Assembly (NCBI RefSeq): GCF_000444135.1
Contig: NZ_ATDK01000228.1
Location: 1 to 43,502, forward strand
Source of the DNA: Pseudomonas avellanae BPIC 631
GTDB taxonomy: Bacteria; Pseudomonadota; Gammaproteobacteria; Pseudomonadales; Pseudomonadaceae
Direction: 5' to 3'
Length of the DNA stretch: 43,502 nt
Shown here: positions 18,134-26,655 of the stretch, piece by piece
Layout of the letters: each line of letters begins with the position of its first letter
Numbering within the stretch: position 1 is the stretch's first letter
Position numbers and translations under genes: made by a program
The notes under the pieces: model-generated
Seen by the model: the letters and a program-made list of their open reading frames with translations, nothing else
What the model was told of the DNA's origin: nothing
The model's database searches: none

Positions 18134-18882
18134 GGTCGTACTCCGGTTGACTGACGATCTGTCTGTTCAGGCAGTGGTGCGTCAAGCAGCGGCACCACCC
18201 GCTCGACAGACGCCAGTGGTGTGACCTGTGACTTGCCGATTTTTGCGGCGCGCGCCTGGGCGTCGGTGATCTGCTCCGGTGTCAGCCCGGCGCGGGTGGC
18301 CAGCTCGGCGGCTTGTGTCCAGTTGTTCTGATAAATCAGCAGCGTGGCCAGATTGACGGCCGCCAGCGAATCGGACGGTTTGAGTTCCATGGCCGTCAGA
18401 AACTGAAACCGCGCTTGTTCCAGCTTCAATTGGTTGAGATAGACGACGCCTAAATCGTTGCGAATCTTTTCGTCGGTGGGTTCCAGCTTGCTGGCGGTGA
18501 GCAAGTGTTTCTGCGCCAGTGCATTGTCGCCCCGCGCCGCGGCCAGTTGCCCAAGACCATGCTCGCCCTCGGCGGCCCGACAGGTGCCCAGCAGGCTGCG
18601 GTACAGCGGTTCGGCTTCATGACTGCCCAACAGCCGTAATACCCGAGCCTTGCGCAAGCGCACCTCGCCGAGGCTGTCCGGCATGCCTTCAAGGTTGGCG
18701 AGGCTGGCATGCAAGCGGCCTTCATCGGCCATGTTCTGCGCCAGGTTCAGGGAGAACTCCTGATCCGAGGTCAGCTTCGGGCATTGGCCGGGCTGGGCCG
18801 AGGTCTGCGGCCAGAGCGTGCGACCGTCGCCGGCACACCCGCCGAGCATGAGGAATCCGAGTAGTGCGATTGCTGCTTTCAT
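18130..18882 (-). CDS. tadD: TadD-like tetratricopeptide-repeat lipoprotein
   Basis: This 250-residue protein has a lipoprotein signal with lipobox LMLGGC (Cys16) and TPR-like helices from about residue 38 to 190 (for example DEKIRNDLGVVYLNQLKLEQARFQFLTAMEL). TadD-type lipoproteins act as pilotins or assembly factors for the Tad secretin or pilus. It lies 41 bases downstream of the broken tadC and overlaps the DUF3613 gene. The gene itself is intact, although its presumed partner secretin RcpA is not in this window. Confidence 0.82.
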   Translation of the reverse strand: MKAAIALLGFLMLGGCAGDGRTLWPQTSAQPGQCPKLTSDQEFSLNLAQNMADEGRLHASLANLEGMPDSLGEVRLRKARVLRLLGSHEAEPLYRSLLGTCRAAEGEHGLGQLAAARGDNALAQKHLLTASKLEPTDEKIRNDLGVVYLNQLKLEQARFQFLTAMELKPSDSLAAVNLATLLIYQNNWTQAAELATRAGLTPEQITDAQARAAKIGKSQVTPLASVERVVPLLDAPLPEQTDRQSTGVRP

Positions 18883-18923
18883 CAGCCGTTGTCTTCCTTG
18901 TATCAGGCGTATGTATAGAGGCG

Positions 18924-19772
18924 CTAACTGCCCAGCGCCCGACTTATAGCAATAAAGCCGGGGCCTGCCAGTACGATCAGCAGTGCGGGGAACAGAAACA
19001 CCATCATCACCACCGACATTTTGGCCGACAGTTTGGAAATGTACTCCTGCAGGCGGGTAAGGCGTCGGTCGTCGATCAGTTGCTTGAGCGTCAGCAGGGA
19101 CTTCAATGCGCCGCCGCCTTGATGGATGAGCTGGTTGAGGATTACGCAGGTGTCGCTCAGCTCGTCTACGGCCAGCAGGGCGGCGGTTTTGCGCAGTTCT
19201 TCGCCCAGCTCCAGGCCGGAGTCGACACGGGTCAATACCACGCGAATCTCATCGGACAGCACCGGCAGCAGGTCTTTGCCTTCATTGCTCAGCACCCGCA
19301 ACGCCTGCTCCACTGCCATGCCCGACTCGAACAGGATGCGGAGCAGCGGGATAAAAGTGGAGATTTCCACCACCACTTGTTTCTGGCGGCGTTAAGCGGC
19401 GGCGGCCAGCACCCGCTTGGGCAGCAGATAGCCAATGCCCAGCGCGAATATCGGTGCGATGAAAGGTTGCTCGATCTCCTTGAAAAACAGCACTTGGGCC
19501 AGAATGACCATGCTCATCAGGGCGATGGGCACACCCACCTGGCACGCGGCAAACAGCGAGCGTTTGGTGGCACGGCGCCAGCCGATGCGGTTCAACAGCA
19601 CCTGGGTTTCCGAGTCCAAACTAATGCTGCGCTGACCGATGCGGCTTTCACGAACCACCTGTCCCCTCAGCCGTTGTGCCACCAGGCGTTCGTTGCGGCG
19701 CTGGCGAGCCATGCCGGACAGCAACAGAAAGACCGCAGCAGCGAACATGAACGTGCCCAATACCAGTTCCAT
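18924..19772 (-). pseudogene. tadC: tadC inner-membrane platform protein, interrupted by an in-frame TAA
   Basis: TadC is a type II secretion GspF-like platform protein of about 285-300 residues. Here ATG 19772 opens 126 codons (two N-terminal membrane helices, MELVLGTFMFAAAVFLLL and one near residue 85-120, ending GYLLPKRVLAAAA), then a TAA at 19392-19394. The same frame continues without a shift: RRQKQVVVEISTFIPLLRIL, then ESGMAVEQAL and the rest of the F domain with the final membrane helices, to TAG at 18924-18926. One base change (for example CAA or AAA to TAA) would explain the break. The second half could restart at GTG 19376 but would be a fragment. Upstream tadB is intact, with one base between its stop and this start. 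Confidence 0.8.
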
Positions 19773-19773
19773 T

Positions 19774-20661
19774 TCAGATTCTCCTCAGCATGCGCCACAG
19801 CATCAGGCAGCCCAGCATTTGCAGGCCAAACGCCATGCTCAACATGATTTGCCCGCTGCCATCGTTCCACATGTGCAGCAGGTAATCGGGGTTCACCGCC
19901 AGGAAGTAGCCGGCCATGCTCACCGGCAGTAACCCCAAGACGATGGCCGTCATGCGGGTTTCACCGGTCATGGCGCGCAATTGGCGACCGGCCTGCTCTC
20001 TGTCACGAATCAGCTTGATAAGGTTCTCCATCAGTTCGCTGGCGTTGCCGCCATATCGATGGTTGACCCGCAGGCCCAGGGCAAACAGGTGAAACTCGTC
20101 GCGCTCGTACAATTCGGCAAAATCCCTGACGGCATCTGGCAGGCTGACGCCCAGTTGCACATTGAGTTCGATGCGGCTCATGCCGTCCTTGAGTGGCTGG
20201 TCCATCGCCTCGATACCGTGCAGCACCGCATCGGCCAGGGTTCTGCCAGACTTGAGGCTGCGCACGGTGTGATCGAGCAACTGTGGCAATTGCTGGATCA
20301 TGCGGCGCACGCGCCTTTCATAGCGCCATGAAACAAATACCCGCACCACCAATGGGACGGCCAGCAGCATGCTGACCGCGCCGAGCCCGCCGCCCAGCCA
20401 GTAACCCAGCACGATCAATAGCGCATAGAGCGTCAACGCCAGGCCCGTGCGTTCAGTCGCCTTGCCCAGCCCGGCGCGCAGAAAGGCCCGGTCCAGGTAC
20501 GACCATCCGGCCTTTTCGGCCGCCGCCGGCTGCACGTGCCCGGCCGTCAGGCGCTGCCTGACCCGCTCACTGGCTCCCTGATTGAGCGCCAGATAGAACA
20601 TGCGAACGGACACCATCAGCAACACGACTGAAATCAGGCCAAGCACCACGGATGCATGCAT
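19774..20661 (-). CDS. tadB: TadB inner-membrane platform protein of the Flp pilus
   Basis: This intact 295-residue GspF-family protein has two N-terminal hydrophobic helices (about 4-25 and 80-115), the cytoplasmic F domain with QLPQLLDHTVRSLKSGRTLADAV and a second repeat around NHRYGGNASELMENL, and two C-terminal membrane helices (MTAIVLGLLPVSMAGYF and the final 25 residues). TadB and TadC together form the platform on which the TadA ATPase acts. It is 18 bases downstream of tadA. Without TadC and the secretin it would have no complete machine to join. Confidence 0.88.
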   Translation of the reverse strand: MHASVVLGLISVVLLMVSVRMFYLALNQGASERVRQRLTAGHVQPAAAEKAGWSYLDRAFLRAGLGKATERTGLALTLYALLIVLGYWLGGGLGAVSMLLAVPLVVRVFVSWRYERRVRRMIQQLPQLLDHTVRSLKSGRTLADAVLHGIEAMDQPLKDGMSRIELNVQLGVSLPDAVRDFAELYERDEFHLFALGLRVNHRYGGNASELMENLIKLIRDREQAGRQLRAMTGETRMTAIVLGLLPVSMAGYFLAVNPDYLLHMWNDGSGQIMLSMAFGLQMLGCLMLWRMLRRI

Positions 20662-20679
20662 GCTGCCTCCTTGACCGGG

Positions 20680-21936
20680 TCAGTAACCGGGCCGCAGCTT
20701 GTCACCAGCGGCGTGCGCGGCCTCGCGCATGAAGCCGACCCCGGTGCGGCGATCCAGGCGGAACAAGGTGTTGGTGACGTAGATGTCATCGCGTATGCCG
20801 ACCACCTCTACCACTTCGCTGACACAGCGGCGGCCGTCCGGCAGGCGGGCCAGCTGGATGATCACGTCCAGCGCTGCGCAGATCATTTGCCTCAGGGTCT
20901 TTTCCGGGATCAATCGTCCAGTCAGGCCGACCAGGGTTTCCAGGCGCAGCAGGGCGTCCTGCGCGTTGTTGGCGTGCACCGTGCTCATCGAGCCATCGTG
21001 GCCGGTGTTCATTGCCGTCAAAACGTCCAGTACCTCGACGCCACGGATCTCGCCGAGGATGATGCGGTCCGGGCGCATCCGCAGCGAGTTGCGAATCAGG
21101 TTGCTGGCGCGGACCTCGCCATGCCCTTCGGCATTCGGCGGGCGGGTTTCCAGGCGCACCACATGCGGGTGGCTGAGTTGCAGTTCGGCCACGTCTTCGA
21201 TGGTGACCAGGCGCTGATTGCTGTCGATCAACTGGCTCAGCACGTTGAGCATGGTGGTCTTGCCCGTGCCGGTGCCGCCGCTGACCAGCACGTTGCAGCG
21301 TTTGCCCACCGCTTCCTGAAAGAACTCGAAGATGGGTTGGTCGATGGTCTGCATGGCCACCAGATCGGCGCTCTTGAGCATGTCCTTGCGAAACTTCCGG
21401 ATAGACAGGCACGGGCCGTCCAGCGCAATCGGCGGAATGATCGCATTGACCCGGCTGCCGTCGGGCAGGCGCGCATCGACCATCGGCGAAGACTCGTCCA
21501 GACGCCGACCCATCGGGGCGAGAATGCGCTGCATCACGCGTTCGACGTGATGCGAATCGATAAAACGCAGGTCGGTGTGATGCAGCACGCCATCACGCTC
21601 GACAAACACTTTGCTCGGCCCGTTGACCAGAATTTCCGTGACCGAACTGTCGCGCAACAGCACTTCCAACGGCCCGAAGCCGGTCAGCTCATCGACCAGT
21701 TCTTCGGCCAGCCGCTCCATTTCGTAACGCGAGATGGCCAGTCGCAGGCGAGCGACGTACTCAGCCACTTTATCGATGACAAATTGCGCCAGAGCCGGTC
21801 GTGAGCCTTCCAGCAGGTTTTTGCCGCTCTCTTCGATGCCATCGATGATATAGCGGTGCAGCACCAGTTTCAGGCCTTGGCCATCATCGGCCTGCCCATT
21901 GCCACGCGATGAGATGCCAAACAGTTTTTCCGGCAT
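20680..21936 (-). CDS. tadA: TadA/CpaF pilus assembly ATPase
   Basis: This 418-residue secretion ATPase of the GspE/VirB11 superfamily energises Flp pilus assembly and retraction. It has the Walker A motif VSGGTGTGKTTM, an Asp box (VTIEDVAELQL), the LRMRPDRIILGEIRG Walker B region and the His box MNTGHDGSMSTVHANN, all conserved and intact. ATG 21936 (MPEKLFGIS) is used rather than 21951 because the preceding reading frame ends in TAA overlapping this ATG by one base, the expected tadZ-tadA coupling. That upstream frame is only a 46-codon remnant here. The gene has no visible lesion. Confidence 0.93.
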   Translation of the reverse strand: MPEKLFGISSRGNGQADDGQGLKLVLHRYIIDGIEESGKNLLEGSRPALAQFVIDKVAEYVARLRLAISRYEMERLAEELVDELTGFGPLEVLLRDSSVTEILVNGPSKVFVERDGVLHHTDLRFIDSHHVERVMQRILAPMGRRLDESSPMVDARLPDGSRVNAIIPPIALDGPCLSIRKFRKDMLKSADLVAMQTIDQPIFEFFQEAVGKRCNVLVSGGTGTGKTTMLNVLSQLIDSNQRLVTIEDVAELQLSHPHVVRLETRPPNAEGHGEVRASNLIRNSLRMRPDRIILGEIRGVEVLDVLTAMNTGHDGSMSTVHANNAQDALLRLETLVGLTGRLIPEKTLRQMICAALDVIIQLARLPDGRRCVSEVVEVVGIRDDIYVTNTLFRLDRRTGVGFMREAAHAAGDKLRPGY

Positions 21937-22076
21937 TACCTGTTCCCCCACAGCCGGGCGAGCCAGCCTTGATCGGATTGTTCATGCGTCTCGGAGTGCC
22001 GCGCCAAGTGTTCGCCAAGGCGCCGCAGCCCGGAACACAGCGCGTCACGCGATGCCAGTTCAAACAGCGTATCACC
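21936..22076 (-). pseudogene. tadZ: Remnant of the 3' end of tadZ (CpaE-like), fused out of frame to cpaB
   Basis: In the frame one base off cpaB, 46 codons read GDTLFELASRDALCSGLRRL, then GEHLARH, and end in WLARLWGNR with a TAA that overlaps the tadA start. This resembles the C-terminal helix and tail of TadZ/CpaE localisation ATPases (pattern G-x-P-hydrophobic, S/D-x-L, LRxLAxxL, basic end) and sits where tadZ normally ends. The rest of tadZ and all of rcpA are absent. The short match makes the identification an inference from position and pattern. Confidence 0.55.
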
Positions 22077-22995
22077 TCGACAGCGCGCGGTGTGCGCGTT
22101 GCGGTGCCCGGCGTTGCCGTATTGGTCGGGCTCAGGCTTAGTTGGCGAAAGCTGACCAGTTGGCGATTGGCTGAATCCAGGCGCTCGGCGGCATCGCGGC
22201 TGCCGGTTTCGCCTGCCCAGTAATCCTGCAGGTTGCCTTCTTCGGCGCTGCGCACTGCCAGGCGCAATATGCCGGTTTGCGACGCCAGCATCAGCCGCGC
22301 CAGCAATGCCTCCGGCACCGCGACTGTCACGGTTCGGGCGTTGATCCGTTGTTGTTCCTGTTTGAAGCGTTCGTCGGCGCTGATGTTCTGCACCGGCTTG
22401 CCATCGCGATCAGGGCCGAGCAGCCCGCCAATCCCGAGAATTCGCAGGGCGGGCACCACCACCTGGCTGGAGCGGCTGGGGTTGCTCGCGTCTTCAGGCA
22501 GGTAAAGCAGCACGTCCGCGTAGTCGCCGGGGCTGAGTTGCCCGGATGCGCCAGTCACTTCATCCACCTGTAACGCCAGCGCCCGTTCATGTGGGCGGAT
22601 CATCCGTGCCAGCGTGCCTCCGGCATCAAAGCTGCTTTCGCTGGGCCAGGTTCCGGCGGTCAGCGTCCGCCAACTGCTGCGGCCGACGAGGCTCTCGATG
22701 CGCTCGAAACTTCCGGGTGGTGCAATCTTGAGCCGTTCAATGGCCAGGTCTTCGGCCGTGATGGGGGTGTACGCCGGGATGTCCCGGGCCAGAACCACAA
22801 CGTTGTGGCGCAATGCTTCTTCGACGGGCGGGGTCGCGGGTGTTTGAGCGGTTTGTTCGATGGCGACAGGCGGTGCTGACGTATTGACAACTGCAGGTAC
22901 CTCAGCCGGTTTGCTGACGGCGATTCCCAGATATCCGGCAATCAACGCGCCCAGCAGAAACAGGACCGCGAGCACCAAGTAATGCGACTGCTCAT
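22070..22995 (-). pseudogene. cpaB: cpaB/rcpC pilus assembly gene, damaged at both ends
   Basis: CpaB/RcpC is a periplasmic SAF-domain protein of the Flp pilus. The open frame from TTG 22978 shows the membrane anchor LVLAVLFLLGALIAGYLG, the SAF domain (VVLARDIPAYTPITAEDL) and the typical LSPGDYADVLLYL region. The best start, ATG 22995 (MSSRI, with GGGAAAG upstream), is one base out of phase with this frame, so a one-base deletion near 22978-22980 is likely. At the other end the sequence VEVIR is followed by unrelated out-of-frame codons; the alternative frame matches a tadZ end. The ORF as it stands runs on to 21884, inside tadA. I call the gene broken. Confidence 0.72.
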
Positions 22996-23317
22996 GGCAA
23001 CTTTCCCTTTGTCATCGCAGGACAACTCAAGCCGGTGCGGCAACTTCGCAACACCGCAACGGCGGACGGCATTTCCGTCCATTACGTGACGGTAGCTGAT
23101 AGCACCCAAAACGCCATTGTGCCTTGGCATAAAAAGCTTTTCGGGTGAACGACATAGCGTTTGGCCGAGTTAAACCGGGGAGGAGTCGGGCCTATCACTT
23201 TCCGGTTAATGCTTTATTGAGATTGTGGGTTTTCTGTTTGAGGGCAATGCTGGTATTGCAGGGGGATACATGCGCAAAACGGTTTATTGGCGCCTTGAAG
23301 GCGCAAGGAGAAATCAG
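22996..23317. other. Divergent intergenic region between cpaB and flp
   Basis: No gene is seen in these 322 bases. They should contain the flp promoter (plus strand) and the cpaB-tad operon promoter (minus strand), and are a natural target for a PprB-type regulator. A hairpin GGACGG/CCGTCC lies at 23064-23069 and 23075-23080. No hexamers with good spacing could be assigned with confidence. Confidence 0.5.
23290..23304 (+). promoter_or_regulatory. Hairpin directly before the flp ribosome-binding site
   Basis: Arms GCGCCT (23290-23295) and AGGCGC (23299-23304) form a tight stem with a 3-base loop that ends immediately before AAGGAG at 23305-23310. In mRNA this could stabilise the pilin transcript or tune access to the Shine-Dalgarno site. 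The structure is seen; the role is inferred. Confidence 0.45.
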
Positions 23318-23524
23318 ATGTTCCTTACCCAGCTGTACATTAGCGTCTACACTCGTATTCAGTCTTTCCTGAAAGACAAAGAGGCGGCTTCTGCCATTGA
23401 GTACGCAGTGATTGTAGCGATGGTTGCACTGGTGCTGTTTGCGATGGTGACGCCAATGGGCACCGCAATCAAAGCCAGATTCAACGAAATTATCGAGGCG
23501 CTGGGTGGCACCGCTGCTCCATGA
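23318..23524 (+). CDS. flp: Flp/PilA type IVb pilin
   Basis: This 68-residue prepilin is the major subunit of the Flp (Tad) pilus. ATG 23318 follows AAGGAG by 7 bases; the frame is open upstream to 23225 but that part has no pilin character. The mature N terminus is marked by SAIEYAVIVAMVALVLFAMV, with Glu at +5 and Tyr at +6 of the type IVb motif and the long hydrophobic helix. The residue before the cleavage point is Ala (KEA) rather than the usual Gly, which prepilin peptidases can tolerate. The leader is fairly long and basic. The gene is intact although several assembly genes are broken. A receiver-domain gene follows on the same strand. Confidence 0.92.
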   Translation: MFLTQLYISVYTRIQSFLKDKEAASAIEYAVIVAMVALVLFAMVTPMGTAIKARFNEIIEALGGTAAP

Positions 23525-23565
23525 GTCTATGATGGTGCCCCTGAGTCCACTATCGAGATATCAAC

Positions 23566-23973
23566 ATGGCTGTGCATCCTACCCGCCAACAACTGCTGTT
23601 GGTTGATGACGAAGAGGACGCAAATGAGGAGCTCGCGGAACTGCTCGAAGGCGAGGGGTTCTGTTGCTTCACGGCGTCCTCCGTCAAGATGGCCCTGCAT
23701 CAGTTGACTGCTCACCCGGACATCGCCTTGGTGATTACCGATCTGCGGATGCCGGAGGAGAGCGGCATCCAGCTGATCCGCCACCTGCGCGAACACACCT
23801 CGCGTCAGCACCTGCCGGTGATCGTCACTTCTGGCCATGCCGACATGGACGACGTCAGCGACATGCTGCGCCTGCACGTGCTCGACCTGTTCCGCAAACC
23901 CATTTACCACATCCGCTTGATTGAAACCCTCAACAACCTGTTCCCTGAACCGAAAATCTTTCAGGTTCAGTGA
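23566..23973 (+). CDS. Stand-alone response-regulator receiver protein
   Basis: This 135-residue protein is a single CheY-like receiver domain with the acidic pair in LLVDDEEDA (residues 14-15), phospho-acceptor Asp59 in LVITDLRMPEESG, the switch Ser in VIVTSGHAD and the conserved Lys in LFRKPIY. It has no output domain, so it likely acts by protein contact or phosphate relay. Its place 41 bases after flp on the same strand suggests a role in the Flp system, possibly with a PprA/PprB-like pathway, but that is inferred from context only. Start ATG 23566 is the first in frame. Confidence 0.85.
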   Translation: MAVHPTRQQLLLVDDEEDANEELAELLEGEGFCCFTASSVKMALHQLTAHPDIALVITDLRMPEESGIQLIRHLREHTSRQHLPVIVTSGHADMDDVSDMLRLHVLDLFRKPIYHIRLIETLNNLFPEPKIFQVQ

Positions 23974-24306
23974 CGGCTGGCGATCCCTCGGTTTCTGCAG
24001 GAACGGACCAGGCGACGCTTCGCTTGTCCGCGATTCCTTGGTTTCTGAGCGGACTCGTCCGCGATCTGCCGGGAACCGGCAGCAAAACCAACCGCTTCGG
24101 TCACTAGATACAACCAGGGTGGCCTGTTTTGGGGCCGCTTCGCAGCCATCGCGGACAAGCGAAGCGTCGCCCGGTCTGCTCCTACTCCCATTTTTTTTTG
24201 TAGGAGCGGACTTGTCCGCGAACTGCCGGGAACCGGCAGAAAAGACGGTGCACTCGTTCCGCCAGACACAGCCGAGTCAGACCATTTCAGCGCCGCCCTA
24301 TCACCG
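23974..24306. repeat. REP-type palindromic repeat cluster between the receiver gene and pbpC
   Basis: Four REP-like units fill most of these 333 bases. 24001-24034 and 24148-24181 are inverted copies sharing GACGCTTCGCTTGTCCGCGA. 24047-24082 and 24204-24239 are direct copies of a 36-base unit (GAGCGGAC...GTCCGCGA followed by CTGCCGGGAACCGGCAG) with only two differences. A T-run at 24191-24199 lies between two of them. No gene is seen. Such arrays are common in P. syringae spacers and can serve as mRNA stabilisers, gyrase or RAYT-transposase sites, and rearrangement points. Confidence 0.85.
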
Positions 24307-26655
24307 TCACTCCACCACGCTGAATTCGACCCTCGCGGTCTGGCCGCTTTCGTCCAGGACGCTCAGTTGGTAGCGGCCCGGTTTGTTCAGGGTCGGGGTG
24401 AAGTCGTGTTGGGTGTCGGTGTCTGCCATTGGCGAGCCGTCGATGAACCACCAGCGCCGACCACTGCCGCCCAGGGCCGAGAGTTTCAAGTGCAGGGCCT
24501 GACGGCTGCCAGCGGGCAGGCGCAGGTTGTCGCCTTCGCGCACGCCGACAATACTAAGCGGCGGTGCCAGGTTGAGGTTCTGTGGCGGGCAGTCCGGGTC
24601 TGCGGGTGGCAGGCGCGCCTCGCGTCGTTCTGCCCTGGGCAGCCAGGGCTCAAGTGGCGCAGGCCATAGCGCGATCTCTCTCGGCTGGGCATTCGGGCAA
24701 CTGGCACCGACACGCAAGCCTTTGTCATTGACCCAGATACGTTCCTGTAAACCCAGCCCCAGTGGTTGATCGGCGGCTTGCAGGGTCGGCGGCGTGGTGC
24801 CGTCCAGCGTCCAGGCGAAGCGCTGGCGACGGCAGTTCGGATCGCTCTTGCTCATCGGTTGCCCCAGCGGCCAACAGATCGCCGCCACGCCAACGTTCAA
24901 CGGCACCGCTTGCACTGGCGCAGCGATGCCGCGCTGGCTGTCGCGATTGACCAGTACATCGTGCACCTGCAGCATCAGCGGCGCAGCCGAGGCCAGGCCG
25001 AACTGGCCCGGCACCGGCGTACCGTCCGGCCTGCCGATCCACACGCCGACCAGAAAGCGCGGCCCGACGCCAATCGCCCAGGCATCGCGAAAGCCATAAC
25101 TGGTGCCGGTCTTCCAGGCCAGTTGCGGACGCTGCACCAGCTCTGCACGTGGATCAATGTCCGGGCGCGACTGGCCGCTGAGAATCTGCCGGATAATCCA
25201 CGCCGCCCCCGGCGACATCATCCGCCGCTCACGCAGGCGGTCCTGCGGCTGCAACCTGACGTCGGCACTCCGCCCGCTACGGGCGAAGGCGCTGTAGCCA
25301 GCGACCAGATTTTCCAGCCGACTGCCGGCCCCGCCCAGAATCAGTGCCAGATTGGGCTCGGCCAGCGGCGGCAGGGTCAGCGGCACACCGCCATTACGCA
25401 GTTCGGCGGCGAAGCGTTTCGGGCCGTAGACCTCCAGCAACTGCACGGCAGGCAGGTTGAGGGACATCGACAATGCAGAACTGGCAGCCACCGGCCCGCC
25501 GAACCCGGTCGAAAAGTTGCCTGGCCGGTAGTCGCCATAGCGGCGCGGCACGTCCTGCATAAGCGATTCAGAGTGAATCAGCCCGGCGTCCATTGCCATG
25601 CCGTAGAGGAACGGTTTGAGCGTCGAGCCCGGCGAGCGCAGTGCGGTCACCATGTCCACATGACCAAAACGCTTGGCATCGCTGATGTCCACCGAGCCCA
25701 CGTAGGCGCGCACCGCCATGGTCTCTGCCTCGACCACCAGAATCGCTGCCGAGGTGCGCTCCGGCAGCCGTGCCCGCCAGCCCATCAGCAAATCTTCCAT
25801 GCGCCGTTGCAGCGTTGCATCCAGCGTGGTGCGGATCAGTGGCGGGCTGTTCGGTCGGTTCAGGCGTCGTGCCAGCAGTGGCGCCAGGCTTGGTTCCTGG
25901 CGCGGTGCCAGCCACAACGGCTCTTCCAGCGCCTCGTCGACGCTGCCTTGCGGCCACACCTGAAACTCGGCCAGACGCCTGAGCACCTTGTCGCGGGCCA
26001 ATTGTGCGCGTTGCGGATGACGGTCGGGGCGCAAGCGGCTCGGCGCCTGCGGCAGCACGGCCAGTAACGCTGCTTCGGCGCGCGTCAGGTTCTGTGGGGA
26101 TTTGCCCAGATACGCCCAACTGGCGGCCGCCACCCCTTGCAGCGTGCCACCAAACGGCGCGCGATTGAGGTACAGGCTGAGGATTTCATCCTTGGACAGG
26201 TGCCATTCCAGCTGCAACGTGCGCCACAGTTGGCGAAACTTGCCGGGCAGGGTTCTCGAGTGCGGGTCGAGTAGCCGCGCAACCTGCATCGACAGCGTAC
26301 TGCCGCCCGACACCACTCGAGCACCGCTGAGGTTCTGCCAACTGGCGCGCACCAGCGCCAGCGGGTTCACGCCGGGGTGGCTGTAGAACCAGCGATCCTC
26401 GTAGGTCAGCAGCGCTTCAAGGTAGTAGGGCGAAACCTGCTGGTTAGTGACCGGGTAGCGCCACACACCGTTGGCATCGGCAAAGCGCCATAACGGCGTG
26501 CCGTCTTCGGCCAGCACGACACGCGCCAGATCGTCCTTGGGCAGTGGCAACGGCCAGAGGCGATCAGCCAGCCAGAGCAGGGCAATCAGCAGCAAAACGC
26601 AGCCTGCCAGCCATTTGAGTTTTTGCACGAGGCGCAGAAGAAATTCAGGTTTCAA
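24307..26655 (-). CDS. pbpC: Penicillin-binding protein 1C (bifunctional transglycosylase/transpeptidase)
   Basis: PbpC polymerises and cross-links peptidoglycan at the inner membrane. The 782-residue protein has a membrane anchor (about 13-32), a GT51 transglycosylase domain with catalytic Glu86 in TYEDRWFYSHPGVN and GGSTLSMQ, a transpeptidase domain with the SxxK serine (Ser344, SPGSTLKPF), SLN at 398-400 and KTG at 515-517, and a C-terminal BiPBP_C domain (about 690-782). All key residues are present. It lies on the same strand downstream of an alpha-2-macroglobulin gene; these two families are often encoded side by side, suggesting a joint role in cell-wall repair or defence. Confidence 0.94.
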   Translation of the reverse strand: MKPEFLLRLVQKLKWLAGCVLLLIALLWLADRLWPLPLPKDDLARVVLAEDGTPLWRFADANGVWRYPVTNQQVSPYYLEALLTYEDRWFYSHPGVNPLALVRASWQNLSGARVVSGGSTLSMQVARLLDPHSRTLPGKFRQLWRTLQLEWHLSKDEILSLYLNRAPFGGTLQGVAAASWAYLGKSPQNLTRAEAALLAVLPQAPSRLRPDRHPQRAQLARDKVLRRLAEFQVWPQGSVDEALEEPLWLAPRQEPSLAPLLARRLNRPNSPPLIRTTLDATLQRRMEDLLMGWRARLPERTSAAILVVEAETMAVRAYVGSVDISDAKRFGHVDMVTALRSPGSTLKPFLYGMAMDAGLIHSESLMQDVPRRYGDYRPGNFSTGFGGPVAASSALSMSLNLPAVQLLEVYGPKRFAAELRNGGVPLTLPPLAEPNLALILGGAGSRLENLVAGYSAFARSGRSADVRLQPQDRLRERRMMSPGAAWIIRQILSGQSRPDIDPRAELVQRPQLAWKTGTSYGFRDAWAIGVGPRFLVGVWIGRPDGTPVPGQFGLASAAPLMLQVHDVLVNRDSQRGIAAPVQAVPLNVGVAAICWPLGQPMSKSDPNCRRQRFAWTLDGTTPPTLQAADQPLGLGLQERIWVNDKGLRVGASCPNAQPREIALWPAPLEPWLPRAERREARLPPADPDCPPQNLNLAPPLSIVGVREGDNLRLPAGSRQALHLKLSALGGSGRRWWFIDGSPMADTDTQHDFTPTLNKPGRYQLSVLDESGQTARVEFSVVE

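Noticed and set aside
18924..19376. Second half of tadC as an independent gene
   Set aside because: It starts at GTG with no ribosome site and in the same frame as the first half, and it lacks the N-terminal membrane helices of the family.
19374..19394. Stop-codon read-through or recoding in tadC
   Set aside because: TAA is the least readily recoded stop and no stimulatory structure was seen. Neighbouring Tad genes are also damaged, so mutation is more likely.
23205..23300. Sigma-54 promoter for flp
   Set aside because: TGGTATTGC resembles part of the consensus, but the GG/GC spacing and flanks do not match TGGCAC-N5-TTGC.
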